NCBI GenBank assembly: GCA_035222895.1
Contig: JAVYIG010006421.1
Coordinates: forward strand, 54,271 to 118,270
Length of the DNA: 64,000 nt
Source: Strongylocentrotus droebachiensis
Taxonomy: Eukaryota > Echinodermata > Echinoidea > Camarodonta > Strongylocentrotidae
Reading direction: 5' to 3'
Shown: positions 20,927-34,053 of the stretch, piece after piece
Layout: each line of letters starts with the position of its first letter
Position numbering within the stretch: position 1 is the stretch's first letter
Translations under genes and position numbers: made by a program
Notes under the pieces: model-generated
What the model was told of the DNA's origin: nothing
Seen by the model: only the letters and a program-made list of their open reading frames with translations
Database searches by the model: none

Positions 20927-23399
20927 CTTCTCATTGGCCTTTCCTTTTTATGTACAGGAAATATTATTTGTGTCTCTAGCTTCCTCTTTGACTTGATCAT
21001 TTGCTAGTAGCCAAAAGGATGTGAAAGTTTTATGATCATCTAGCATACAGTTAGTATCCTTCTGTCTCTCAACAGGTCCAAATACATTGAGCATTTACAA
21101 TCATTTACTTATCCTTCATTACCTCTGTGTTATCCAGCGAATTTATAAGGAAATACTAAGACCTAATCATTTGATTATCTAGTGATAGAGAAACCTTCTT
21201 ATTTTTTCCAGAAAAGGCATATTTCAGGAATTTTACTACATGTAAAAACGTCTTCTTTAACGATCCCTTTTAAAAGTCTCATTTTAAATGTGAATCCCCA
21301 AAAGAAATCATTTTCATCTTGGTTTGATATATACATGTAGTTGCCCTTTACTGTGAAAACGATAAGCGAGACATGCCATTTATTGTGCTAAAAATATTTG
21401 AAGAATTCTATTTTATGGTATCCCATATTATCAGGAAGGGTCATAATGGTCATATGCTAATTGTGGAATTAGCTGGCCACAAATATTAACTGAAAAGGGT
21501 TTAAGTGGAAGGTCAGTTCTGGTTGTAAACCTCTACTTGTTCAGAACATTTTGTAGATACAGAATCTGTGGGTCATGATTACAGTTTTAAGGGAAACAAT
21601 CGCCCCAAATTTAGATGTTCTGCTCTTGTATGTTTGGGGGACATGCTGGCATCGTATAGTAGCTTTTGATATTACTTGTTCCATTGCAAATGTAAATTTA
21701 TACAAAAATTGCTTTCTAATACAGGTAACACAACCTACATGTACAATATCATCAGCTTATGTGTACTTTTGTACATGCTAGAACATTACAAAATACAATA
21801 CACGTACATGTATACTCTTTCCATTTTGTACAGATTGTCACTATCCTCTAAATCAGTACTTCTTATTATATACTTCAAGTCCATAAAGTATTGTGTCCAT
21901 GTAGTTTATTCATCAGCATTACTGAGCCATACTGAATAACTATACCAACAAAAAATAACTAGCTCCTTATGATCGAAAGCTTCTGGATAAAACTGTTGTT
22001 TGGCTGAATGACTGTTAAAACAGTTTCTTTGTATTGACAGCATAGAAGCTCAGAAGTAACTCATATTTAGATTAGGATAAAAAGGGAGAATAGGGAAGAG
22101 TATCCAAGAAGAAATTCTCAGTTGTATACCTAGTACTATAGTGCATCATTATAAAGCTGCCTATAATGTGTCTGCTGGTAAGGTACATAGACATGTGTGT
22201 GCAAAGCAAAAGCTTTTTGGCTTTTTTTCCTCCAAATATATTATATACATCCAACAATGTACAACTACTTTAATACATGTATATATAATGAAATCAATGT
22301 TTTATAAGATGATATTGTCAAGTAATGAGAGGACTTCTCTAAAGATATTATGTTAATACATGTATTAATATGTAAACATCCATGAGTTGATTATATGTAT
22401 AGTAAGCAGCATTACACTACAAAGTAACATGTGAAATCAAGCATAAATGAAGTAAACAAAACAAGATACATGTAGTCTAACATTCGAAATTGAATGCACA
22501 AATCAAATGCTGTAATTGACTAGATAATTCCAACAATATTCAGTGTATGCAGCCAATATAGCTTGCTTAAATAACTCCATGCATTATTCCATGTGTATTT
22601 AACCGGGTTTTATTACACCATACATTTCCTTTAGGTTTGTCCGAAAATGAAAGTTTTTTTTTCTTTTTCATCTCATTCTTTGGAATGAAAATGAAACTGT
22701 CTAGACTGTAGTAAAAAAAAAAATCTTTTCATGAATATTCATATTGTCATAGAAACATTCAATCAAGATTTCATGACAAAACATGTGGATGTATCATGTG
22801 TTTCAGTCTATAATGAAGTTCATCAGGCAATATGTATTTTGTACTTGCAACTTACACAAACTACATGTACCGGTAGCTCTAATTCTGAAACCCAATATAT
22901 GCAAAACCTTGATGAAGAAGGCTTTATTTATAAGATCAAGCAGCAAAAACATGCTCATACATTTATCCTATCCCCCACGTCATTGATTGACTCCACCAAT
23001 GAGAACAGGAGATACTCAAAAGAACTATTGCTAGTGAAAGTCAATAATAAAATCCCATTTTGTCATCATGCAATAGTACACAAATCATAATTTTGATAAT
23101 TCTCAAAATTGATTTACCAATCATCCACAAAGTAGGGCTGTATACATGTATACATGTGTACATAGCCAACGAGAACAAACAATGCAATATTATTTATTAT
23201 TTGCATACCGGGAGTGTTTTTTTATTTTATTAATGAACAACTTCGACCTTTGAGATTTGATTGTAGGACTGTAGCTTGAAGGTTGAAATAGTATGGCATG
23301 AGGGAAATTCTTCATTCATAAACTGTTCAAACTAAGGAAAATTTTAATGATATTTGTATAAAGAAACGTCATAAGAAGAAAGACGTTTTAAAGAGATCA

Positions 23400-23530
23400 C
23401 TTGACATAATAATAATAATAATAATAATATTAATATTTAATTTTTATATAGCTTAATACAAATCTCTCTAAGCGCTTTACAAATATACTATGATAGTTGG
23501 CCATCATCAGTGTGAACTCATGAAAAGTTG
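23400..23530. repeat. SINE tail fragment with (AAT)n
   Basis: An (AAT)n run at 23406-23430 is followed by gcttaatacaaatctctcta and agcgctttacaaat. The same tail motif recurs at 2,920-2,940 and about 15,545. No tRNA-like head is present. Confidence 0.55.
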
Positions 23531-25394
23531 TGCCCAAGTTATATAAGTTTTTATGCGATACAATGTCTAGAGATAGACCCAGATTCTTGTTTGAACCGAT
23601 GCTCAAATATGCATTTCTTTGTGCGATGTTTCTTCATATCATGTTCAGACTAGAAAGGGGGTAACTGCTTTTTATTGTATAGGTATACGATTCTCATATA
23701 ACTATATGTGTACGTGATAACTTTTTCTATATGGCAGTATACGTGACATACATGTAGAATGATTATTTGCAATATTTGTTTTAAATAATTTACATTAGTC
23801 AACCCCATACCTTGTTTCATCTCAAGTTATTTAATACACCAGTACCACCTTGGTGATCTTCCATATCAATTTGTGCAGCAAAGAACTCAAAGTATGCATA
23901 GAGAAACATGGAGGATACATATTTTATATGCTATCCACGGTATACAGCATGCAAGAACATTATGGCATGCCTTTGCATACCTATGTCTGTTTGGTGCTAG
24001 AAGCGCAATTCTCTCTGTGTTCAACGTATAATGCCCTTCTGGCTCCAAACTGAAATTACAGACTGTTTCATCATAGATAATCATGTGCGGAAAGAAAGCA
24101 TTTCAGCCAATACAATGCTTTCTTTGTACCTGTAATACACACCCCATGTTAAGTGCTGGATGCTTTTTGTAATATTTATCAACTTCAACCAGATCATAAT
24201 TAGTGTATTCCCACTTTATGGGTTTTTTTCTTTTAACAATATTTATCATGCCTAACATTGATATTCTTTTCATTTTTTCCCCTTACTACTAGGTTGGCTC
24301 AATAACTTCTCACATTCCAACACTGTCACTTTATGAGTGACATCTCCATGTGTTATAGGTTAGCATCAGACTCTTTCCCTAGAGATCAAGTTCAGTTCAT
24401 CAGTACCAATCATTTCTTTTCAAACAATAGATGTATTTAGTTGAGGGGCCTTTTCTTCTGTCACTTTTTAATCAGTAAAAACAAGAAAAAATTGTGTCAC
24501 AGAATCACAACAATATGCCCATATACAGCAATGATAACGCATTACAACTGAAAACGAAAGTGCTTTGTGAAACTGGCTTTTTAGGATATCAAAAATTCAT
24601 TAAGTTGAGGTAAACAATTGCCTTTTTACTAGTCATTTTCTATTGGACTTTCTTAAAATTTATGTAGTTGGTCCCGGATATTCAGAGATAAAAGAAATTC
24701 TATACGGAACACCAGTTTTGGAATGTCAGGAATATGCGATTACTTCCAAGAGATATCTTGTTTTATGATGTGATAATATGAACGTGAAATAGTGCTGGAA
24801 ATCACATCTCCCTTTATTGTTGGTTTACTATTGGGGGAAATGAGGGAAAATAATGCTTATTTGCATGTAAACAAGATAGGTATGGCAATGAGGAAATACT
24901 CTTAAACTTTACATGCTAATATTGACTATTGGTTACTTCTGAACTTTTACTTGATCTCTGTTTGTTCAGCATGACTCGTGAGCATGTCTTAATGCATGCC
25001 AGCACTCTTTGATTGCACTGCATTTACCTTTTTTTCCAAAAACTTTAAATGTATCCAGCTTATAATGAAAGGATTCAAGCAAAAAGGGGGAGGGAGTGAG
25101 GAAAAATTTTCCACTAAAATCCCATTTCTTTTTTACTTTGTTCTATTTAATCAAACCACAAATAAAACAAATATGTATAGGAAGCAAGATGTGAATAACA
25201 ATAATGCATTTCTCCACCCTTCCTCAATTTGGTGCAGCCCACTGGCAGCATTAAGCAGGTTCAGTCGATTAATTCCTTTCAAAGTAAAATTTCCTTCCTG
25301 AACTTCCTTTTACAGTATACAAGGGTTACATAGATGGTCTACTCTCAGAAAAAACATGCAAAAATTTGTATTTTATATGCCTACCCGGACACCA

Positions 25395-25617
25395 TTGGTT
25401 TGGTTTGATGGTTTATTTTTATCTGACTGCTATTGAAAGCATGTGTATGCTTGTAAGTAAGCAACAAGGGGACCATTGGCTTTAAGTCCTCTCTGTGGGA
25501 CTTTGTAATGGACCCAATGCCTTACAAAAGGGCACTTCTAGTAAATAGACGTTGTGTTGAGCCTGGGATTTCCTCGTTGCGAGGCCACTGCTCTACCACT
25601 GAGCCATCGCGCCTCCA
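25395..25617 (-). repeat. tRNA-derived SINE, copy 2 of the same family
   Basis: Head near 25617 on the minus strand: GGAGGCGCGATGGC, A-box TGGCTCAGTGGTAGAGC. It shares the body segments gcttgtaagtaagcaac, tttaagtcctct and aaagggcac with the copy at 258-483, in the same order and spacing. The B-box is damaged. Confidence 0.75.
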
Positions 25618-25767
25618 CTTGAAAAGATGTGGCAGAAGTTATGTGTGTGGTGTTATAGAGCGGCACGTATGTTCCATAATTATGTCCCATACTGATAATA
25701 ATTACGCACAAATCAATCCTCTACACTCTATATTTATATGGTCAATACAAAGGTCATCAGTGTTTAA

Positions 25768-26302
25768 AGGTACTATGTCCCATTTGCAGGCCAAAAAAGT
25801 GAAAAAGTTAAATTCCAACTGCATTTGAAAGATAATACTAATTTAGAACTTCCCTAAAAAAGGTGGGGCTTGAAAATGTCTTCAAGTGGGAAAATAACGA
25901 CTATTAGTTGTCAAATCGACTTTAGGGCTATAGAGCCCAAAAGTAATAGTCTTGATTTTCAGACAATTGTACCGAATGGTCATACGTTTTATGCTGCGCA
26001 AAGATTCAATCAGTTTAATCTTGGCCATCACAAGAAGTGGGTTATTGATGTAGACAAATGCTCATGTACCCTTTACAACTCTTTTCATGTATGTTATTAC
26101 CAAAGAAGAAAAAAAGCCAGTCAGTCACTCAATAGTGTCTGACAGTGAAGTCTAGCAAGTGAACAGGTTTCCTTTCATAATTTGAATATGAGGACACTGC
26201 TAACGTTTTATTAGTTTCACAGATAGGACATACATGACATATTCATAATTTCTGCAAAGTTCTACAGCATTTGAGGTTGGCTGCAAAAGGGACATAGTAC
26301 CT
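25768..26302. mobile_element. TTAA-flanked DNA transposon, 535 bp
   Basis: Terminal inverted repeats aggtactatgtccc and gggacatagtacct, flanked by TTAA on both sides (25764-25767, 26303-26306). TTAA duplications are known from piggyBac and Kolobok-type transposons. A 90-codon frame inside (25870-26142) has no recognisable domain. Confidence 0.75.
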
Positions 26303-28530
26303 TTAAAAGGTGCGACCTCTGATAATGCCAATAAACCTCTGCCATTTTGGACTTGCAGTTTGGAGTTATTTCAGTTGTAGTTATATCTTATCAGAATTGT
26401 AGGACTGGACAATAATGGATAATTGGATGTCCAAACAGTGATTTTCAAGATGAACTTTGGACTTTCATATAAATATGAAGTTCCACTTGATTTCATAGCA
26501 GTCATAACAAGCAAGAGAAAATTGATTATCAAAGCTTACATTTTTCATACATACCTTCACCATTATAATAACTGAAACTGAACAAATAATTGATTTTCTT
26601 GAATAAAATGATGTAATTCAACCAATAATCGGTCTCTAATGACATGTATCTCCAACAGTATTCTTATCAATGACGCAGTTTATGCGTGTATGATCACAAA
26701 GAGGTGTATCCTAATTGATTGCAGAAAATTGTTATTAAATATGTTGTTTCTAACAAATTAAAAAGCACAAAAAAAGAAACCCTAAATTGCATTGCCTATA
26801 TAGCACCTGCACAGAAAATGCTATCTTTACCTGCAGTTTGCTGGCAAATTTTAGAAAATGTATTACGCAATCTGTGGAAAGTATTATTGGAAATGATTGT
26901 GGAACGTTAGGTCATAAGTCTGGTATGAACATTCTGATCCCATCAAAAGATTCCAGGTCCATTAGTTTATGATTCTATTTATTGTTATATCATAGGATAA
27001 ACTTCATTATATAAAATTAATTTTTGGCAAGGGTAAAATAAATTACGGTCAACAAACAAGATGTATTTTTATTTCTACTTTGTGATGTATCTCCAAAACC
27101 ACCATAAAACTACTTAATTCAAATTGGGCATGAAATTGGAAAGGAATATCAGAAAAAGAGAAAAAGCATTATGAGTCCTTGATGACTGCTTTTGTATGAT
27201 GAGTAATAGAGAACTTCTATGCCACATAAACAATATATTCCAAGTCTTATTGCTTCGTTTCAACTCTATAGAGGAGTAGACTTTTTTCAAAATGATCTAG
27301 ATGAAGCAGTATGTGTTTTGTGCCTCAGCCTGCCTCCATACTACAGGTACTACTTCGCGGGTCCTGCTTGATTGCTTGTTATTCTAAACCAGTAGTCCGT
27401 TCAAGGTCAAGGCTGCATTTCATTTTAGAATAACCATCAAATATGACTGAGTAACTTATTAAAGTATTATAGGCTTTGTGTTTGTTTAAATCATGTAAGG
27501 TAAATATATGGCCTGAGGCAGGCATACCTTGTTTTGGAATGATGTGGGCATTGCTCTATGTGGTAAACGAATTGAACCAATGTATAGATCATTTGATGGT
27601 TGATCTACCACATAGTATTTTGGGAATGATACGGTTCATCTACATGTTCAAGTTCATTTGTTTCATTACATTTGAAGCTTGAAAACAGCAATCACATGTA
27701 CAATGAATAGAGGAACATGAAAATTATGTGCAAATATAACAATGTAGTGAAACTAGTTGAGAAGTAATGAAATATTACCTGGATGGGATTGTGCATTTAG
27801 GTTATGTGTTGTACATGATTGTGAAACAGACATTTTTTTTTAAAATCTTTTAAAATGAAACGGACATTATCAGTAATATATCGAAGGCAATTAATGCTCA
27901 TTTGAGTGCATGTGAATTGTGGGTAGTGCATGGTTCCATAGGAAAAGCATTGCACTTCGTTCCAAATGTTGTATATTCTTTATGGTTTGAATGTGTTACA
28001 GTTGAAGTTCACAAAGAATTCTGACACGTCAAGCTGCAGATAAATACATGTACAATTTAAGTGGAGTCCACCAAGGTCATGAACTTGATATTGATGTAGA
28101 TTAAGTGAACAGATATGTGTATTTAATCTACTATTTCTTATTCTTAAATGATTCACGTTAATTGAAGTGATAATGGCAACTCATCTAAATTAGTGTCTTG
28201 CCATTATCACTCCAATTCAGAAGAACAAGCAGAAATAACCATGATGTCAATGGATTTGAAAGGACAAGATTGAAGAAACAAGTATGACTCTGATTGTTTT
28301 TCTGTTGTCTCGGTTTTTTTTTTTTTTCAGTTTTTATCCTGTTTTGGCATGATAACATAAAACTAATATCCGGGATCATCTCTTGAAGGTTTTGTTGATC
28401 CACTGATGAGATTTGAGAGCTTCCTTTTCTCCTTGCTATCACGGAATCTTCTATTCTTAGACTCTCCATTCTCTATGGTTTCCTCATTAATGCAAGCAGA
28501 TCTATTCATATTTTATAGGTCCTTGAAGCC

Positions 28531-28554
28531 ATTATTATTATTATTATTATTATA
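28531..28554. repeat. (ATT)n microsatellite
   Basis: Eight ATT/TTA repeats in gene-free sequence. Confidence 0.9.
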
Positions 28555-31500
28555 ATATATAGTGCACCAATTTAAATCTGCACGTATGGTGCATGAATCC
28601 ATTGCATGGATATGGTGATCGATCGCAACTTTTGATATGTTTAAAATTGTTTGTATAAAAGCCCATATCCAGTAATACCATTGGTTAAGATAATAAGGAA
28701 ATAGAATGTGTTTGTGTAATTCTTTCATATACAGATTATCACCAAGAAGCTGTTTACTTAAAGTCCACTACATAAAGATATAATCAGAGTTGTAACAACA
28801 AATCACTGTCTATATGATTGTGTACATATTTTTCCCGTCTCAATTAATACCAAAAGGTACTATATCTCATGATAATGCATGCCCCCAAATCGATCCAAAA
28901 TGTTTTGGAAACAAAAGTGTACTATATATAGGTGGTGACAATATCTTGAAATTATTTTGAATCGTGCATTCCTCTAGTCGTGGAGTCTTCTCATGCTATG
29001 TTAGAAGTAGAGCTCGTTAGGTTCTATTGCATATCTCCTTTAGTCTCTTCATCAGACTTCACCCACCTGTATCTACTGCAGTTCCTTGTTCCTGTATCTG
29101 GCATTGCTATTAGTGCTGTGGTTTGGCCTAGGAAGCGCCAAAGGTCACAGCGAAAGGGATGTGAGAGACCAACCAAAATGACAGTATCTCCAAGCAGTGT
29201 TAACTTGATGCAACAACGATGGAATGGAAAATCATGGTTTTTTTTAAATGTCATCTGTTGAGAGCCAGAATGATGTATTAAAGTTTGTGAGTTAATGCCC
29301 TTCTGGCTCTGACCCGAACAGACCTTTGTGGAGAATTCCTTGTTGGAAACATTTGGACATTGTTCAGAGAATAGTTGCCATGCAAGGCAAGGCGTGCATG
29401 AAGTGTATAAAGAAAACATGTCATGATGAAGTTGTTATTTACATACTTATTCTTACAAGTATAGCATGGTTTGATATCGGCCAAGTTTCCGGCATACACA
29501 TGTACACACTTGATCTATTAGAGATAATCTTAAATAATTGAAAAATGAAATGATGCCAAGTTGATACAAAGTGTCAGATGCAGTATCTCATCCAAAAAAC
29601 AATTACCCATTAAGATCATATTTCTTAACAAGATAGCATTCGTTTTGTATATTGGTTTCTAAGATGCACAGAAAGCATATTTTCTTATGGTTTCTTATAG
29701 CGCACAAAATAATGAATCCCTTACCGGTACTTACAATTTTCTAAGTTTTTTTTTATATTGTTTTATTTTAAATGTCTTCACACATGAACCACAAAGGAAT
29801 GACCTTCTAAAGTGTAAAAAAGGGTGTGTTTTTTTAGAATAATGAAAAACAGTGTGTCCTCACTATTATTTGAAGGGCTTCTATGATCGAAAAAAACAAA
29901 GGCATTGCTCATTTCATTGACAATGTGCCAACAAAGCTTATAGTGAATTTTTGTGAAGCTTCATCATAATGAAGAGGAGCGAATCATACGTGCTGTTGGT
30001 CATGCTACCAGGCATGATGCTATGAGATACAAATGGTGTTCTCATTCTCCTGATAAATTATTAACCTTTTTTTTTACTCTTGGTTTTCTTTTCCTTGTTA
30101 GCTCTTTCCTCAGGCTTATTTATTTGTCTCAAAAACGAAATCAAGTCTGCCAGTCAATAGGTATGTAAGGGCAGAACTCCAATGTTCTTCTAACGGTATT
30201 GATTGATGTTCAGGATATTTATCCCCCTCCCCCCCCCCCAAAAAAAAAGGTCTAAATTATTTGTGGGGAATTATTTAAACTCAAAATCAAACTACAATTC
30301 TTGCTCTCTTCAGTCTATTGGGGAATCTAGTTGCTTATTATGAGTGTTTCAGGAACTTTTGGGATATTCTTGTTTTGAGTTCCTGCATATTACGTTAGTA
30401 AGTAATAATAAGCAGTGTCATAAGTATACAAACTCAATGGAACCATTCCATATTCATTGAATCTGTTCCTTTTTATCATATCATTTTTCATATAAGTTCC
30501 TCATAGAAAATTATCCCCCTTTTATACATAAAAATTAGCATCAGGGGCAATTTTGTTTTATGTTTAGCTCTACCATATATGGGTCATGAAAAAAGAATTG
30601 TGTTCCTCTTGCCTAATAAGGCTTAATAGCACTAGAACTGCACTGATCTTTTCCCCCTCTATCAAACAAGGAAGTGTTTTAATGGAAATCTTCTACACCC
30701 ACGCGGAAAAGCACTAAAGTTCACCACTCGGTTTTATATTGACTTTTCATTCTGGTCTCTTCCTTTTGGGATATTAAGTAAAAGGTAATGATAATACAAG
30801 GTATTATAGAAAGCTGGCTTTAACCTCTGCCAAACCTCATTCATGGAACTGTGAGTGCCAACCTCTATTGTCATATAATGACATTTGGTTTGCAAAGGAA
30901 GGAATCAATTCTATTTAACATGAAATGAAAGGAAGAATGTTCCATCATGAGGACATGCATTGTGGTCATTGGCATAGTGTCGGGATTGTAGTGAGGTGTG
31001 TGGCACTCATGGGTTGTTATTAACTCCATAAATCATTGCCTTTATTCAACTGACCCTAATAATCGTTGTTATCATGTACACATGCATATAGTGCTCATAA
31101 CCACCATTCTTGATGTACATGACATTAAATATCACCATGGCTCGTGTTATAACACCAACAATCTCCCTCCTATCATGTAGCCAACCCACTTACTCATAGA
31201 TTGAGAGTGGGACATGTGGATTAATGCATTGCCGAACCCATGCTCTACAGTTTTGTGTTCAAACCACTCAACTATAGTAGCGTTGCAGGGTTTTTACCTG
31301 GGTAGACCAATTTCTGTGCCGTTGTCTGTATGTTGCTGTCGGTTATCACCTCTAATATGTTTAGTCATTGACAAATCTTCATTTATATGTTGGCATAGTC
31401 CTAGATGTTAATTTATGTACATTTTGACTATACTGAGTACAATGGATGATGAAATATGAAGAGTATTAAACCTTTTACTTGAAGTTTGGTCTGATCCGAG

Positions 31501-31909
31501 CTAAAGTAAGGCTATCATGCTTCAATGAAATACAATCATCAGGTTTGCCTAATTGACTACTGTAATCAGTTTCAATGTACAAATGGGAATTTAAATATCT
31601 GGACTTTGTACAGCTCATAATCCTAGATCCTAATGATAGGCATTAATGTAGTTTAGACTTGTGAATGATCCTCATAAAAACACATGCTGTCACTAATGAG
31701 TTCAAAAAGGAAACAATCCTGATATTAGTCTCAAATATTTTTTTTTTTTTTTTTCTTCTATTTGCTCATGATTGTTGTAATTAAAATCGTGATTCTTGAA
31801 TTTCAGAATGAGATGTTTATCTCATTGAATTTATGTAGTTATTTATTTATTTTGATTATCTAATTTTTAGGAAGTTCACATGCTTGTAACAATAATTTGT
31901 ATAGACCAT

Positions 31910-32136
31910 TTTCGTAATGTAATCAAATTTATTGTATTTTTTTGGGGGGGTGCAAATTTCATACATTAATTGTTGCTAGGTAGGACAAACATGGCTTGTC
32001 CTACCTAACAAGACGTAATGTATATGCAATGCGCATTCTAACTATCAAAATACAATTATTCATAGCGGGTGAATTAATTAATTTGTGACAAGGCACTTAA
32101 AGATTTGTGCATAGAATTTGATTACATTATGAAACT
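31910..32136. mobile_element. Foldback element with internal hairpin
   Basis: Outer inverted pair cgtaatgtaatcaaattt (left) and gaatttgattacattatg (right), about 20-25 bp. An inner hairpin at 31961-32023 has arms ctaggtaggacaa and ttgtcctacctaa extended to atacatta/gtaatgtat. Confidence 0.6.
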
Positions 32137-34053
32137 TTACACTTCTTATTGCAAAGTGTATTTGTTGGTTAATTTTTTGTTATTGTAAACATGATTTTTT
32201 ACCCATTTTTTGTAACTCTGCATATAAGAGCAAAAATATAATACACATGAATTATTTTGTTGATTCTGATTGTATGTTTCATATCTAATTTGCTATACTT
32301 TAAGGCTACCATTTGATGATGAACGTTTCGTCATTTGCTGCAGATTATTATTTTTTCCATGAATATGTATAGAATTAAAAGATATTTTTGTATTTTTGAA
32401 GGAGAAAGAAATCTGCTATTTTGAAAATAGCTTGTGCTTAGTTGATTGGCTGGCCATATTAAATAAAATTGTGATGCCATTTGTCTATTAATTGCTCTGC
32501 AATTTATTTCAAAACCGGTTTTTGAAATATCATCCCGCACAAAAATGTATACCGATTCGTTTTGATTTCAACATGGTCCTACCAGGGTATGTGAGTTAAA
32601 ACACCTCCCTGGTCCTACAGTGTCATTGGAATCATGATTCATTGTAATAGATTAAATTTTGACTATACATGTAGTTAACATTGTATAAGCTGTATTAATG
32701 TATAATAGAAACGGCAACCATGTTAAAAATGTTAGGTTCTTGTAGGACATGATTAAATTGAAAGTCGTTATCCTCGTTTATTATCTAAGTAGTTAAAAAA
32801 ATGCAATCATTTTTTTTTTTTTATGTGACCTGGGGAGCAGGCTGTGTTGATGTAAATTGCCTGATTTTAAATAGTTCATTACATGTAGATAGATTGTTCT
32901 CATATTTATCATTATAATCATTATGTATCATTGTAAAGGAATATATCACTTTATAGCTGTATATTGTTGACATAAAAGATATACAGCTGATACCGCTGAT
33001 AGAGTTTTTATATTTTAATCATTTGTTTGATTTCATTGTCTTCTGTAATGCAGTATAATACAATTTAAATCTTAATCTTAATTGCATCTCGACTAATAAT
33101 GATTAAAACATTGTGATTAACATTTCACATGCTATGTGGGAAAATATAGTGCTTGCTGGGAAATTATGTGTGATATGTTTAGGCCTATATGAACGGCCTT
33201 GATCTGTTTGAGATATATATATATCTATATATATATAAATGTTTTGTGAAAGTATTATTAAATTTTGTGGTAAGGAAAGCGCTACAGCCTGATAAAGAAA
33301 AACAGTTTGCAGTACGAGTAATTTATTTCGTCTGATTCGTTTGAGATGTGTGAGCCAGATTACGGTAGTATCGGGCTCAGCAATACTATTTGAATGCTTG
33401 GGAGTTGTTTGCTGACTACGGGGATCTGGGACAATTATAATATTCATAGTGCATGTATCTAGTTAAACATTTAGTGTTTTCTTAATCAATTAATAATCAA
33501 TTAAGAATCAGCACAAATTCCTTACATTGTAAAGAATGATATTCAAAATGAAATTCTAAGTTTTTGGAAGCCTGAAAATGTAAGCACTCCTATAGAAAGT
33601 GGAACAAAGTATCAGAAACTGCAAGATATCCAAATATATATCACTATGGATATTTTGAGGAGGAAGTAACATTTCAGAGAAAGCTGAGTGTCTTTCCACG
33701 CTCGCTTCTCTCGCTCGCAAAATTTAGAAACGGGATAGCTGCAGACAGCAAAGGCCATCAATAGCCCCGTATGATGATATGACGATATTTTGGGTATTCG
33801 CTGCCCGAATATGGTTATGATTCGAGCAGCATGGTGCTCGAATATGGCCTGATTTATTGTATTTTTATATCGATATGAAATTATGCCATAATTTATTTTC
33901 CCCTCGTTCGCATCACTTATCGCAAGATTCATAAGTCAAGGTAATTTCTGTCAAGAAGATGACCGAATATATAATTTTGCATTCTATCAAGTGTATATAT
34001 TGATGACTTAATAATAGTATTGCCATTACAAAATTGCACCTTTTTTCGGTCAA

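Larger units (their letters stand above)
19971..34053. other. Gene-free stretch after Dok (3' UTR plus intergenic)
   Basis: AT-rich, with many tacatgta-type words. I see no exon with a family signature, only short chance frames. Supported contents are the CT and ATT microsatellites, the SINE at 25.4 kb, the SINE tail at 23.4 kb, the TTAA element at 25.8 kb and the foldback element at 31.9 kb. The Dok poly(A) site is not resolved; the first AATAAA I noticed is near 23,046. Confidence 0.55.

Noticed and set aside
25870..26142. 90-codon frame inside the TTAA-flanked element as a transposase
   Set aside because: Too short and without DDE or zinc-binding signatures; the element is non-autonomous.
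29024..29419. Overlapping minus-strand frames near 29 kb as a gene
   Set aside because: Similar-length frames occur on both strands at the same place, and no domain or good splice sites are seen.
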